Shown: positions 24,601-37,900 of the stretch, piece by piece
Layout: each line of letters opens with the position of its first letter
Position numbering within the stretch: position 1 is the stretch's first letter
Assembly: GCA_008360975.2 (NCBI GenBank)
Contig: CM039182.1
Location: forward strand, 85,591,405 to 85,655,404
Length of the DNA stretch: 64,000 bases
Direction: 5' to 3'
Origin: Lichenostomus cassidix
Taxonomy: Eukaryota; Chordata; Aves; Passeriformes; Meliphagidae
Notes under the pieces: generated by a model
What the model was told of the DNA's origin: nothing
The model's input: only the letters and a program-made list of their open reading frames with translations
Databases searched by the model: none
Position numbers and translations under genes: made by a program

Positions 24601-27600
24601 GAGGACAAGAGAGGTCAAGGAAAGGCAGGATATAAAAAATAGTATTAACACATCGTAAGTGTAAGCAAACATAATGAGATTTTGCATTTAAATGAAATTT
24701 TATATACTCACAGGAAGCATCATCTAGCAGTTAAAGATAGAATTGGGAACTGAATGGTGCTGCTTCTATTCTTGGCCATGCTGCTGCAGGTTTTGTTCCA
24801 AATAGAGAAGAGCAGAGGTCAAAAACATACCTGTTTAAAAGAGCTTTCTGTTTTTAATAATGGCATGAGATAAGGCCACATCCCAAAGCATTACAGAGAA
24901 ACAGAGCTTTGATTTTAGATAAGATTTCTATGAAAACCAGCTCAGAACTTCAAAAAAGGGACAGATCAGAGTTAAATGAAAATGGATATGAGAGGAAAGT
25001 CAAACTCAGTCTGAAATCATGTGAAGAGAGGTATGTAAGTTAAGTCTGAGGTCAGCAAATGTAGAAAGCACCAAGGGTAGTAATGGCACAATAATTAGTT
25101 AAAGGGTCATGAAATGTGTCCATCTCATACACCCATGAAATTTTGGTAGCTGTCTGCAAAGGATATCAAAAGCCACAGTTTGTATGAATGTAAAATTACT
25201 CATATGGAGAGATTTGTCCAGGGTAGAATTCACGGTCTTCACAGGGTTTTTGCCTGCAGTTGGAATGGGAATGGATTGAAATGAAGTCATGCCCATCTGT
25301 GCTCAGGTGCACAGGTAATGTACAAATGTGAAACTGCCAAATGAAAAAAACAGAACTTAACTGAGACAGCTTGGAAAATTTGACCCCAGGTATTCAGATC
25401 TTCATCCATATTTTGTTTGTCTCAGCACACCTTCATGCCATTACCAGGTTTCTCTGCCATTCTGTAGTATCCAGGATCTTATTGAGCAGGTCAGCTATTA
25501 ATTTACAAAGCTGTACTTATTACACTGTAGATATCTCTCCTGTTCATAGTCTGCTGCTCTGTGTTCTAGATTTGGAAGGTGGGGGTGCTTGGACATTCTT
25601 AAAGTGTGAAGGCTTTTATGTCCAAGATAGGAAAACATACAGGTCTTGCAATCACATAAGGGCAGAACCACTTGTCTCTGGGTATCAGGTGGAGCCTAAG
25701 CATCTAATGTGATGTTCTTGTCGTGATTTATATCCTGCTCCTTGACATGCCCAGTGTGTCTCCAGCCTGGAGACTGCTGAGCACTTCAGCACGTCTTGCA
25801 CTTCAGACCTGTCAGGATTTCAAACTTAGAAATGGATGCAAGATTCAATGTCATGGTGTTGACATTCTCAGTCTGGTCTGGTGGCATTCATCCAGTAGTT
25901 GGGAGATACCACTTCAAATCCCATCTCTGCCCAAGTAGATGTGAATTTGCATTTTCTGCCTCTCAGGGGAAGCACTTTAAACAACAGGCTCAGAGTAAGC
26001 TTTGAGAAAGGGTGATGGGACAGGAACTCAAGATTTTCCTTCCCTTGGTTCAAGCTGCTCCACTTTCTATGAAGTGATTAAATATTCATTGGACTGGGGG
26101 GGAGGGCATGAGAAGAATGAATGAACTGTACTGTGAGACAGAGGAGAAGGGGCCAAACATTTTCATATATTTAATAGTTTGAAGCTGAATTTGATACTCC
26201 AAGTGAAAGTTCCAAGGAGGCTGGAGAGCATGTTGTGTGTATTTTGTGAGTAAGGCTTGGCTTAAGGATCCATCTTCAGGAGATGGCTCATAATGAATTG
26301 TGGAAGTCCTGGCTCAGGATAGCACCTGTGTTGGGGATGAAGGGTAAAAGAGAAGGGCATATCCATCTGCAGCAGCACACTCAACCAGCTTCATCAGGTT
26401 GGCCTTCCAGATGTTCCATGCTGAGGCACCTGACTGTCCCTATCTAATGGCACATCAGTGTCTAAGTCAGGATACGGATTGTAAACTGTCAAAGCACCAA
26501 GGAGGATCCCTGAGGATGTAGTCCACCCTACTTCATGCATCAAGAATCCCAGTGATACCTGTAAACCTCTTTGTAAAGCTCTTTAAAATCTCCAATGGAA
26601 AATGAAATAGCACTATGTTTTCTAATCAGAATTGATTAAAAATCTAAGAGAGGTAAGGTTTTAGAGGAGATATTATCTTTTATTAGATCAACTGCTATAC
26701 TTGAAAGAAGCAGGCCAGCTTTCAGGCATGAATCTCTTCTTTGTAATCTCAGTCGCTGCTCATTGCCACAAGGTGTTGCAAAGTCAACTTCCCTGTTTGT
26801 CTCTGTCTTTGAATGTCTTTTTTATTTTATTGCAGGAAGTTATATTTTCCTTTATACTGCTGATTTTGTGATTATTCCTATTAGTCATCTTGCCTGAAGT
26901 GTAGTTTACAGAAGCTGGACTGCATTACATTTTACAGCTCCAGAGACTTCTTTGCAGCAGCAGAACACCCATCTGCCATGTTCCATCTGCTTTCCACTTC
27001 TGCCTCTGCCACCTGAATGTAGAAAGCCAAAAAATGTGGGTCCAGCATTTTACATTCCAGCAGGCACACATTCTGGAAGTATAGTTAATAATGAAATGTT
27101 TAATAGTTAATTAATGAATTTTTATAACTGGAGCTCTAAAAAGAACAGCTGTTGCTTAATTTATTGAAGCTGTTACCCCAACGCACTTGGGTTCATGGTT
27201 AAGAAAAAGTTAGCTCCTTGAAGGTTAAAAAGAAGAAAGAAGCTGGGGGCAGAGAGGAAAAATAATTACTTTGTTTTCCTATATTTCTTAAATGACTGTC
27301 AGCTTTCTGTGGAAAGTCAGTGTTTGTGTCTATTCACCTGCTCGTGTTTGACTTAAAAGTATCTAGTCTTATATCCAATAATTTCTGCAAATGCTCTGCA
27401 GAGGGGATTGAACCTGTTTGTTTTGTTTTCTTTTCTTTTTGATTTTCTCTTTAAAATCCTTGTTAGGCTTTACAGTTTATACACGGATATGCATTAATGA
27501 GAAAGCAGAAGCTGGGTGAAAAAATGAAGTAGGTTTTCAATGAAATTCATCTGTAACAGTTGCCCCCAGTAAACTGAACACTCTGTTATACTCTATTTAA

Positions 27601-29461
27601 AGATGTCTCCAGGAACCTATTAAGTTTTGCATCTGTCCAAATTCAAGGGATTCTGAGATGAGATTTTGTCTCAAGCTGAGTCCTGAGCCTGAGTTCAGCT
27701 ACTGAAGCACTACTGTATCTACGTATTTTTTCACTGTAAACAGTTTTCATAAAATTTTGGTTGATTTTTGTTATTTCCAGCTTCGACTGACAAGCACGTC
27801 TTCTCCCAATCCCCAAATATCCATGAATATATTGTTTATATCCATATGAGAGTAAACTGTGGCAAAATAACACCTGTGCCATATGCTATGAGTTCAGTGC
27901 ATTATTTATGGAGTAAAGCATTATTCATAGACATGAGTAAGGGTAATGACACCCTGGCCTTTTGTTTTCCACCTTTCTTCTTGGTCCTTCTAATTAACCC
28001 ACAAAATATAAGGAGGACTTCAGGAAACTTTACAGGAGGAGTCAAAGTTAAGAATTGTGATAAAAAAAGTGATAATTGCAAGAATAATAGAGCATAAAAA
28101 GTCAAGTGCTTGCAATATGTTGGGAGCTTGGCAAGAACGTATCAAAACTATTGCATAATGTCTTCATCATAAGACTTCAGATGCTGTGCAGAGCAACATT
28201 AATGAGCTCCTCTAAAACTTTGGGGAAGGTTAAAAACCAGTCTAGACTCACTTGCTGCTTTAATTTAGGCATACATTAATGTCTCTACAGTCACTTGATG
28301 ATGAAGAGTAGAAGGAAATCTACTATAATCCACTAAATATGCTGTCATGTCATATTAACAAAACTATCAGAATTAATAAAACACTTTAAATGCATCACAA
28401 AATTAGTTAAAATTGCAAAATAAATTAGAATACAGTAAAGCAAAATAAGATCAAACACAACTGAGGAAGTAATAAAGTAAAATATTATATTTAAGAGTAA
28501 AAGATACTGAAACATTAACATTGGTCTGCATTTTAGACATTACTAAAATGATGATTTAGGATTTGATACAAAATTTATTGGCCAAGAATTGTTTCTGGAG
28601 CAAGGCAGCACTATTTGTTCTAATATTGGTGAATCCATGACAAAGAAGCACGAATGTACAAAATTTCCCTCTCTACCCATTCTTCCATCTCTACTCCTTT
28701 CAGAATTGTAGACATACTTCTGCATGTCACCAGGACATATTGAAATATAGCACATTTCTTGAAAGCTGTTCAGTTCCTTCTCTTTTGTGCAGGTGCATGA
28801 AAGATTCTTTTGTTGGCTCCGGCATTGATAAAGTAATAGTAATTTCTGCAAGCATAACTATTCAACTTCATTATTTATTTGGAGAAGTTCCATGGCATGG
28901 AGCAGGAGGAGTGAAATTGAGGGGATTTATTGCAATTCAAGTAAAAAAAATTGTTAATTATAAAATAAAAATGAGAAGACAGAACTTTCCTGTATTTAGT
29001 TACTGTTAAGGCTTTGGGATTTTTTTTACATGAATGTCCTTTCCTTCCCCTTAGCAGATATTTCTAATGTATGACCCATACCAATCTGAGAGTGTGAGAA
29101 CCACTCTTAAGGTGTCTGTAGAACTTTGCTAAGAAAATCAATCTGTTGGGTAAATTTTAAGGAGCTGCAAGCAAAACAAGGTTGAAAACTAGTGCTTTAT
29201 GATAGTACCAGTACAGAGCTAGATAATTTTTTTCCCGGCATCGTCATTAAGCTCTGAAGCTATTATCCTAAAAAATTTGGAGTTAGCAGGAAAACTATTA
29301 CTGACTTCCAGGGACTTAGAATCTCAGTTTATTGGAGCTTTGTTTGTCTTTAGTGTCTTTAATCTACATAAGAAGATGCTCAAATAGCAGTGACTGGGAT
29401 TTCCTAGCTTGGTCATTTTGCAGACAAGGGTAGGATGCTAGAGATTGGTACTACTGAGTGT

Positions 29462-29533
29462 TGTATTGATGCTTTTCCACTGACTGGCTGGATGACCTTT
29501 GCACACTGACTTGCCTGTTCAGCCCACAGTTAA
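29462..29533 (+). mobile_element. Possible MIR/CORE-SINE relic
   Basis: The segment 'ctggctggatgacctttg' followed by 'cacactgacttgcctgttc' and 'agcccacagtt' parallels the MIR stretch that runs from 'tagctgtgtgaccttggg' through 'caagtcacttaacctctc' to 'gcctcagttt'. MIR relics are ancient and present in amniotes generally. The match is partial and limited to about 50 bases, so this is tentative. Confidence 0.3.
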
Positions 29534-29583
29534 TTTATTGTGAAGAGCCAGAAAATAAGAAGAATCCATTTTTTTCCTTTCAG

Positions 29584-29805
29584 AATGCAGCAGCTGTGAA
29601 ATTTAAAATAAAGCATCTTCAGCAATTCTTGGACAGGGAAAGAGGCAAAATGCTTGAAAGCAGCAAAGCAGAGGTTTCTGTGCGTGCAGACAGATGCACA
29701 GTGGCTGGTAGCCAAATAGAGGAAAAAATTGCTTGTGAACATACTTGCACAGAAAGATTTCTCCTCATAATAATAGTTTATTCTTATGAATACAATGGAA
29801 TATAG
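29584..29805 (+). other. Exon-like segment, unconfirmed
   Basis: A strong acceptor-like signal, a pyrimidine tract ending in CAG at 29581-29583, is followed by an open frame to the stop at 29803-29805. Its first residues read NAAAVKFKIKHLQQFLDRER, lysine/arginine-rich with helical character. Downstream donors are weak (GAG|GTTTCT near 29670). No family is recognised and the opposite strand is also open here, so chance remains likely. Confidence 0.15.
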
Positions 29806-30059
29806 AATAATTCCATGAAAGATGATGCTGTTAGTGCAGGAACAGAACTGAGTTTGGCCCATGAGGAGCAGAAATCTTTTGCCTTTTCCCTGGTGGAAAC
29901 TGGAAGAAAGAAGTATGATGTTAAGGAAAAAGAAAGTTAAGGGAGACTGCTGTGGTGGTGACCAATCTTCCACTGTTGTAAGTCCTGATGCTTGTTATAT
30001 TGTGTGTTCTGGGTTTAATTACGGATCTGGAGTATAGAGCTAATAAGGCTGCATAGTTT

Positions 30060-30260
30060 TATCTTTTTCCTCTCTCTGAGGCAGAGCTAATTAAAATAAG
30101 CATTAATTAATATGTGCTTTGAGGTCCCTGAACTTTAGGTGATTAAAATATTCTAAGTTATATATTATAACTTATAGCACATAGATCACTATGAAATCGT
30201 TTAATGTCGCTGTCATGTCATTGACTGTAAAATGTGACCTATCTTAAATGCCACACATGA
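30060..30260. promoter_or_regulatory. Candidate conserved non-coding element
   Basis: The segment is dense in homeodomain-type cores (CTAATTAAAA, CATTAATTAAT, GATTAAAA). It also holds a near-perfect palindrome with nine-base arms, TAAGTTATA at 30154-30162 and TATAACTTA at 30166-30174. It carries no repeat signature. The call rests on texture only; cross-species alignment is needed. Confidence 0.22.
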
Positions 30261-32600
30261 TAGGGAACAGAGCAGCTTGAACTGACCAACTCTGTGTCCG
30301 TGGAAGAGATCTGGTTTCCTGTCAGTCCCTGGACTCCCTTCTCAAGCCAGCCACAGGGGGACATTAATGGCATAAACTTTACATCTTTGATCTCAGTACC
30401 TTTTTCTGATGCAAAGACTTTACCTTTTAGTCAGGTACATACCAGCTTATTTCTAGTTTTACATCTGCTCTAGAAAAGTTGCAGATTCGAGTAAGACTTT
30501 TTTTTTATGTCTTTGTGGCTTTTAGGTCTCTAATTAACCCACACCACCTTTGTCCTCTTGGTGTGAGTGATGCATAGGAGATAATTAATTTAATATTGAA
30601 AACATATTTACTTATTTCACCATTTCTCTTTGCATCCGTTACTGACATTTTATGATGGTTAAGATCAAGGCATATGCACTGTCAGCAAAGAAGACAAGTA
30701 GACCTTTTGGTCTAGAATACTTATTTAGAATATGAATTCAGTGAGCAGTAAATGTGGCAGTGAATGTTAATAAATGCTAGAGTCAAGACTGCCTTAGTGC
30801 TAAATAGGGAAGTTCCCCATCAAATGGGACAGCTTTTAAATAATCAGCACAGGGGTGCCACCCTTACAGCCATCTCAGGGATGATGGTGCCTTCTCCTTT
30901 TCACCCCTGCTGAGAGGAGGACGTTCATCTCTCTGCTATGATATCTTTCAGATCTCCTTCAGACATATCATTAAGTTAGACAGTCCTCTGCTTTCAGGAA
31001 AAGGGTTAAAGATCTGCTTTTCAAAATGGCCTTTCTGCTCCAGTCTTCCACCCCCATCCCCCTCACACACACAGCAAAAGCCTCCTGTTCGAAAGGACTC
31101 AACCCAAATACCTGGCTTCTGAGAATTTTGAATTTGTATCTAGATTTCTAGGCTACTTTTTTGTGCTTATTTCATCTTATAATCACCATGGCAGCAATAC
31201 TTAACTCATTTCGTTAAAAAAAGATTTTTTTTGACACTTTGTCTATGAAGAACTATGCCAAAAAAAAAGAAGATAATTTTTGTAATTTATTACATGACAA
31301 CACAAAATTGGAAGCCTGCAATCAGTGGGAAGTAAAAGCTTTCAAAAATAAAGCTACAAGGTGATAAGTTAAAATTGCTAGTTGTCACATCCATCCTACT
31401 GCTTTTATCCATAACTGCTCTGTTCCTTTTATAAAAGCCTGGATTTATTAGCAACTGCTGGAGGCCTTCAGACCCTGCAAGCCCTTGTAGCTCCCAGGTT
31501 AATGACTGGTATTAATTACTACCAAGGTACAAATTCCTAAGGCCCTGTACCAGTTGCTGTGCTTTTGTCTCAGATGCATCTCAAAAGCAAGTCTCTAGCT
31601 TGACTTAAATGCCATAATCTTCAGCACTGAGTGTTACTCTAAGGTGAAACTATTTAGAGGTCTTATGATTAGTCGTATTTGTACTTGACTGTAAAAAGGG
31701 TCAGTTTATTGCAGCAAAATGGGCCTTCACACAGGTTCCAAGGGGAAAGGGGGAGCAGGTGCTTTAGTCTAGCCTCTCCTCTGAATGCACAGCCATTCTA
31801 CATGAACAATGAAGGAATGCTGTGATTGATCACTTATATAAAGATTAAGGAACAAAGGATACAACTTTCCAGACTTCTTCCTGGCCTAGTGCTATCTGTC
31901 TTGTCATGTATTTTAAACAGATCCTGACTCAATATTGTTCTTCTAAGCTCTTCTTCAGTGCTATAGTCACAGAACCACCCATTCTGGGAAAGTCTGAGGC
32001 TGACAGCAGTACCATCTCCCTCCAGGTAGCGCAATAGGTTGGTCCTTCCTACAGGCCACCTAAGGTTTGCAAGAAGCTGCTTCCATGCTTTCTCCTCTGA
32101 TGCCTCTCATGCTGCAAATATCAACATCTACTTCATCATCACACTTCAAAACTATTTTGCTCTGTAGATCCATTTATGAGTTCCCAGCAGAGTAAATGAC
32201 AACACTGACAGCCAATGGGCTGACACTGTGACTTCCCACTGGCTAGGGCTGTCTCATTCCATTCTTCCCATGACAGGTAGATCACGTGTGAAAGTCCCCT
32301 CAAAGGATATGGTAGATTCTAAAAAATTACAAGGGATGACTGAAGCTCATGAAAATAAATCCACTGTGCATTGCAAAATCCTTTAAACCCACATTCAGAG
32401 AAATCAGGTCCTCAGCTAAAGTCATTAAAGGCAGAGAGGTTATTAGCAAGTTTCACATATGGTTGTCCTGTTCTGATGATTCAATAATGATCCACTTATG
32501 GACATACTTTGTGGAGTTTTTTTAATTGAAACACCAGAATAAGAGATTGTCAACAGTCCTAGGAGCAAAAACTGTGCTCAGAGATCTCTTAATGTCAATT

Positions 32601-32680
32601 CAGTAAAAACAGGATGCTCTGCTGGACTAGACAGAGCTTTGGTCTAACCCCCATAGTCATTCTTAGGTTTTGCTTTTATG
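32601..32680 (+). mobile_element. Older CR1/L3-type LINE 3' end
   Basis: 'gctggactagacagagcttt', 'ggtctaacccccatag', 'tcattcttaggttttg' and a closing 'cttttatg' follow the layout of older amniote CR1/L3 ends (ggactagatggaccattgg, tctgacccagtatgg, then a repeated TTCTTATG tail). The tail differs from the ATTCTGTG type of the other copies, so this is a distinct and probably much older lineage. Confidence 0.7.
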
Positions 32681-34900
32681 TATCTGAAATGGGAATCAAA
32701 ATCAGGGTATTTCACTCTTTGTTACTATTTTTATTGTTTTTCCTATAGCACAACTGAATTAGTTACTTACACACACACAGACGATATTAGAAGAGTGGTA
32801 CCTAAGGCAAAGCCCCCCAAACCTTAAGCTTTACCCCCACATCCCAGTAACAGAGATGCTCTGATAAGATGTATGTTGGAGGACGTCAGTGATGTCTTGA
32901 GCCACAATCTTCTCTTGGAGAGGTGTTGTTTCAATCAGAGGCAGGTAAAGCAGGTCATAGTGCATCTTTTACAAAGAATTTTGCGATGGTTTCCCTGTGA
33001 TTTATCCAGTGACACAGTGTGAGAGGCTAAAACCCACCATGGGTTTTGGATATTTTGTTAGTGCATTTTCTACCAGCAGAAATTTAATAGGATCATTTTC
33101 TGCCTTTGAAATACCAGATGCCATATTGATCTTTCTCTTATAAATGCTGTTATTATGGATTTTGATGCCTCCTTGCTTATAACAAGACACAGAGATTTGT
33201 TGTAGAGTATGTTCTCTGTATATGTTTTGTAAATGAGCATAATTTGGAGTGATGGAGGTTGCTTTTCTTTTTTTTTTTTTTTGGCATAGATTTGAGCTAC
33301 AAAAAAAGTATTTACAAGAGGAAAATTTTTTGAACATTTGAACCCCAGAAAAGGTTTTTATTCAATAGTTAATTTCTCCTTTACCTGCATTCTTTTATGC
33401 GAGACTACAAAGGTAATTTGTCTGTCTGAATACTAAAATAGCTACAGGGGCTAATTTTGCCTGCCTGTGGCCTCTTAAGGAGAAATAAAAGTCCTCATTT
33501 ACTGAATACTAGTATTCCCTCTATTTTAATTTTTTTTTTGTTGCATATACAAATGCATTCTTTCACAAATTTCCCAGACCTGCACCTTCTCCCACCTGTT
33601 AATCAGTGTTTCCCAAGCTGGAAATGAAGAATTCTCTGGGTGGATTGACAGATGACAGCAGTAATACTGTTTGATACACAAATCCTCAATGATAATTTAA
33701 GCACATATTCTTTTGCTGAAGCTGACAGGAGCTTGGTGCTTAGTGGATTTTAGCACTGGCGTGCTGGCAAAAACAGAGCCAGTGTAGCTCACCAGCAGCT
33801 CCATCACAAGGATCAGGTCTCAGCACCACATTCCCTTCCTGTACCATACATACCACAACCTGCACTGGTCTCCTCCTGCTGCTTCCCACACACACAGAGA
33901 GCCCAGACTGATGCAAATTTCGCACTGAAAACTACCCGGGACTCTCACTGTCTGTCAGATGTGCACACCTTTAAACCTTCTCCAGCTCAGTGCTCTCACC
34001 TGACTGACTTTAGAAACCGTTCAGAGCTCCAAGTTTATGCCATGTCCCACCAAAAACTGCCCTGCTGTCCCTTGACATCCTACTTACTGTGTTTGCTATC
34101 ACTGGACAGCCTCTGCTCTGAAACTCAACCCACACTGGACCAAGCATTCTTAGCATGTATTTAAATTAATTTATAGACAATTCACTTGAATTAAAATCGG
34201 ACCACAGGCTCTAATCTAGATTTACTTAGAGACACTTTACCCAGATGACACATGCACTCTGTATAAATGCATGTTACTGATCAATCTAAGCCATTTTAAT
34301 TAAATCCAAAGTCCTGCCAAAATACTTTCTGTGTGCTGCTTTTTATGAATGACATTGCAGAAGAGCTAATGGCATCTGGAGCAATCAAAAGCTGTGCTAC
34401 CAAATTATTTCTGTAAGGAAAGTATAGATGCTTGATTCTTTTGTTTTCTGTTTGCCTCTTCCCATTTTCACTCCTGCAGCTATCTTTGGGAACCTTCTGT
34501 TCTGTTATCTCTTCATTTCATTTCCAGTGTTGAAGATTATGTCCCTGAAGTTGCCCAAAATTTGCAGTTTTCCTAAAGAACCTTTGCCCCTGGGGAAACA
34601 GGGAAAGCATTAAATCATATGCAAGTCCAGTGTCTTGGATCTGTGTAGAGCCCTTTGGAGTGGTTGTCTCCAGAGCAGGTGCAAGGATGATATGCTTTGC
34701 CTCCTCTTCATGTCCTTGAGGCAGCTGCCGTGGAGGCAGGCAGTGGACAAAGTGTGTCATCAGGCTGCGAGAGCCATGCACTGATGTGCTGCTCTTGCCA
34801 GGGCACATGCTCTGGAGGGTGTTCCTCAGCTGTACCAGCTAATGTGCTTTCTGGCTCACCCCTGCACAGCAGACATGTTTAGTTTTGAGAATATTGGAGC

Positions 34901-34963
34901 TTTGATCCTACCCTTGCCAGACACTGTAGCCATGGTTTGTGTGACCTCAGTCTAGTTACTTGC
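34901..34963 (+). mobile_element. Possible MIR/CORE-SINE relic
   Basis: 'tttgatcctacccttgccag', then 'gtttgtgtgacctcagtc' and 'tagttacttgc', follows the order of the MIR core (gaatcctggctctgcca, agctgtgtgacctcggg, caagttactta). Spacing is roughly preserved. The evidence is modest because the match is short and diverged. Confidence 0.35.
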
Positions 34964-37900
34964 TATTTTTGTGTGTATGTCCTTTTTCTTTTGCAGTTAG
35001 CTGCAAGAATAGTCATTGAAGTACATGAAGTGCTCAAAAACTGTACTTCAATAGTTTGAACTTCAAAAATGCCTTGCATGTTATTCCTTCCTTAAGTGAA
35101 AGCATTTGTTCTCCGTGGGGGCTGGGTAGCAGAAGGGCATCTGTGGACGGGATGGTAACATAGTCTTTTATGTTCTTTCATGTTCTTAAGAACTGGAATG
35201 GACATACATATGCTTGTTCAGAGTCAGAAGGACTTTGCACAGATTTTTCCCTGATTTGAAGAGTAATCAAAGACACAGTGAACACACTAGGATGATCCCC
35301 TGGTAGCTGGTTTCATCAGGCTCTACCTGCCTACCTCCTCCACTACCAGGTAAATGCAACAAGAGCAGGAAGTGTTGTGCAGACAGGCACCAGACATGGT
35401 GAGTGCAGCTTCTTACTGGCTTTGCTCCTTCACCAACGTGGTACAATGGGACCCATTCAAAAGCAAATACTATAGTGTTGTTGCTTTAGTAAATGACTGT
35501 GCCTGAGTGCATGACTCAGTACAGTCACAGCTACAGCCTAACTTGCCTTAGCAGCAACTAAGCTAAAGCTAACATGTGCCTAACAGGTGCAATATTTGCA
35601 TAGTGCACTAATTTAGTATAATTTTGTATGATCCATAGTTTGGTGTGTTCCCAGACAATTCAGCATAGTTGGTACAAATGGAAAACAGAGGGGCATGAGC
35701 TAGCGGTGTTGGAAGATGTTGCAGCTGTTGCACTGAATTTTGTAGCAGTGTCCACATGGTTTTGCAAAAGTTACCACTGAGGGTGTTCTTGAGTGTATCA
35801 ATTGGTGCTAAACACACAGCTTCAGTCAGAGCTGTAGCTGTACTACTGCAGGGGAAGAGACTGGGAACACATCCACAGCAGACCCCCACCTTGGGCAGGG
35901 TGTTTACACCTGTGAAAGGTGTGTGCCAGACTGGTGAATGAAGCAGAGCTTAGAAAATGGAATAAGCTTTCTTTCAATTTTTTTTTAAACAAATCTTGTC
36001 TTTTCACCTTATTTGTGAATTTCTGCAAGGAAAGCAGCTGCAGTCAACTTTGGGAATGCATCCAGCTATCAAAGTTCAATGGTGTAGTGACAACTAAGTA
36101 CTTTGATTCAGTGTGAAGTTAGAGTAATTCAGCAAGAAGAGAATGTATTGCAAAGTACTATTCAATCCCACACATACATTAGACAGCAAATGGACTGCAC
36201 ATTATTATTATTTCATTTCAAATTTCTGTCTGTTGTGATGTGGGAAAATTTTTTTCATATACCGTATTTAAATCTGGAAGCAATAGTCAGTTCTTAGTAC
36301 TGGAAGGAAGTAGCAGTGGACAAAACCACCTACAGACTGGCAAATTTAGAGCATCTCTAAATCCATCATCAGCTCCATTCTTGAGCATGTTTCAGTTTCA
36401 TATCACAGGCAACGCTGACAGCGGCTTAACAGTAAATATGGAAATAAGTTTCTGCAAAGTTGAAGTTACAGGCTTTCCATAGGCTGGCTGGGAGGAGCCA
36501 TGTGGCAAGTGCTGCATGTGTCTGACAGTATCTGGGAGGCTCGTTTCTGTGTCAGTGTGACACACCAGTCATGCTGTGTCCAAGCCTATTTTCTGGTGTT
36601 TCTGGCGCCTTCTGGACACCAGCTCTAAACCTGCCGAGGATTTTTACATACATCAGCAGATAGCTGTTCAGTTCCACCTTTAAAATCTTATTTTCACTAT
36701 TAATTCTGGCCCACGCTTTCCATATAACTGTAGATGAGTTAGGCAGTGACAGGGCTCCCAGATATTAAATACCTGCAATAGCTGCTCAGTTCTTCAGGAA
36801 GAAATATTCAGTGGCATTGTCTCCAGCCCATGGAGACACTGGTCTGAGGGTCACTGTATCCATGAAGGATACCACTAAATGAAACTTTTATATTAGTCCA
36901 TGTGTATAGCCACATGCCTTCCCTTGGTGCTATTTCATTCCATTAATTAGGTCGGTTTTAATAACTGCCTAACTCTGCTTTGTAAATTGGTACCCAAAAA
37001 ACTACCCAGTGAAAAGATGTTGTTAAATGTGCACAAGCAGGACACAAATGCTGTTACACAAGCACATTTCTGTGAGAAAAGGACAGCTCAAATCACAGCT
37101 GAATAAGAAGTGGAAAAAAATTATAGCCTGTCATAATAACAATGACAGTCTCTTTGTACATCCTTACCCCGCAGGAACAGGGAGGCACAGGAGCCTGAAC
37201 CGTGCAAGCAACAGCATTCCTGCTGCAGGATGTGCAGACACATGCCAGTGGCTATCCAGCAAGGAGAGCATGGCTGTGCAGACTGTGGGAGGACAGCACT
37301 GCCTGACAAGACAGAGCCTTGGTCTTTGGCCTTTCTCCCAAACTGATGCCAGTCAGTAGGTAAAAAGCTGATACCAGGTGAAAGTAGGTTTTCTTATGTG
37401 CTGAGTGGAAGTGCTGGACTAGATTCCACTTTCTTTTCCTTGATTTGGGAAAAACACACTTTTTCTTTAGGAATCAGTGCCTGACTCAGTTTTGGTTTTG
37501 TCTGCAGAGATGGGTTTTCTCTGTGCTGCCCAAGCTTCTAGATAATGAAGTGCAGCCCCCTGATAGTGTAAAATAGCTGTGCCCAAAGAGGGAATGCTTG
37601 CACAGGGGTGGGGTTGCTAAGAAGTGATGCCAGGGAATCATGGCACAAACATTTTCACCTTGACTCAGTGCTCCATCCTTTTGAGTTCCTGAAATAGCTG
37701 TGATCTTGATTGATTCATACATTTTATGCATGTTTGCTGTACAGCTGGAAAACAAGCAACACAGCTTTAGACTTTCAGGCTTTCTTTGGAGATTGATGCA
37801 GAATTTGGACAGATTATCCAGAAACACAGTGGACAGGGTGATTGAATCTATCAAGCATAACAACATGAGCAGCTATCATGGGGATATGATACAAACTTTC

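Larger units (their letters stand above)
18620..32600. other. Long unique AT-rich stretch without genes
   Basis: About 14 kb with no supportable gene. It holds short tracts such as an AAAC run near 20205, an A-rich segment at 28370-28460, a possible MIR relic near 29460-29530, an exon-like segment at 29584 and a candidate conserved element around 30060-30260. Its repeat content is strikingly low. Confidence 0.6.

Noticed and set aside
35160..35198. TTTTATGTTCTTTCATGTTCTTAAG, resembling a CR1/L3 TTCTTATG tail
   Set aside because: The preceding sequence lacks the 'ggactagatgg' and 'tctgaccca' words expected before such a tail.
37409..37440. 'gtgctggactagattcc' resembling the CR1 core
   Set aside because: Only about 14 bases match and neither flank continues the CR1 pattern.
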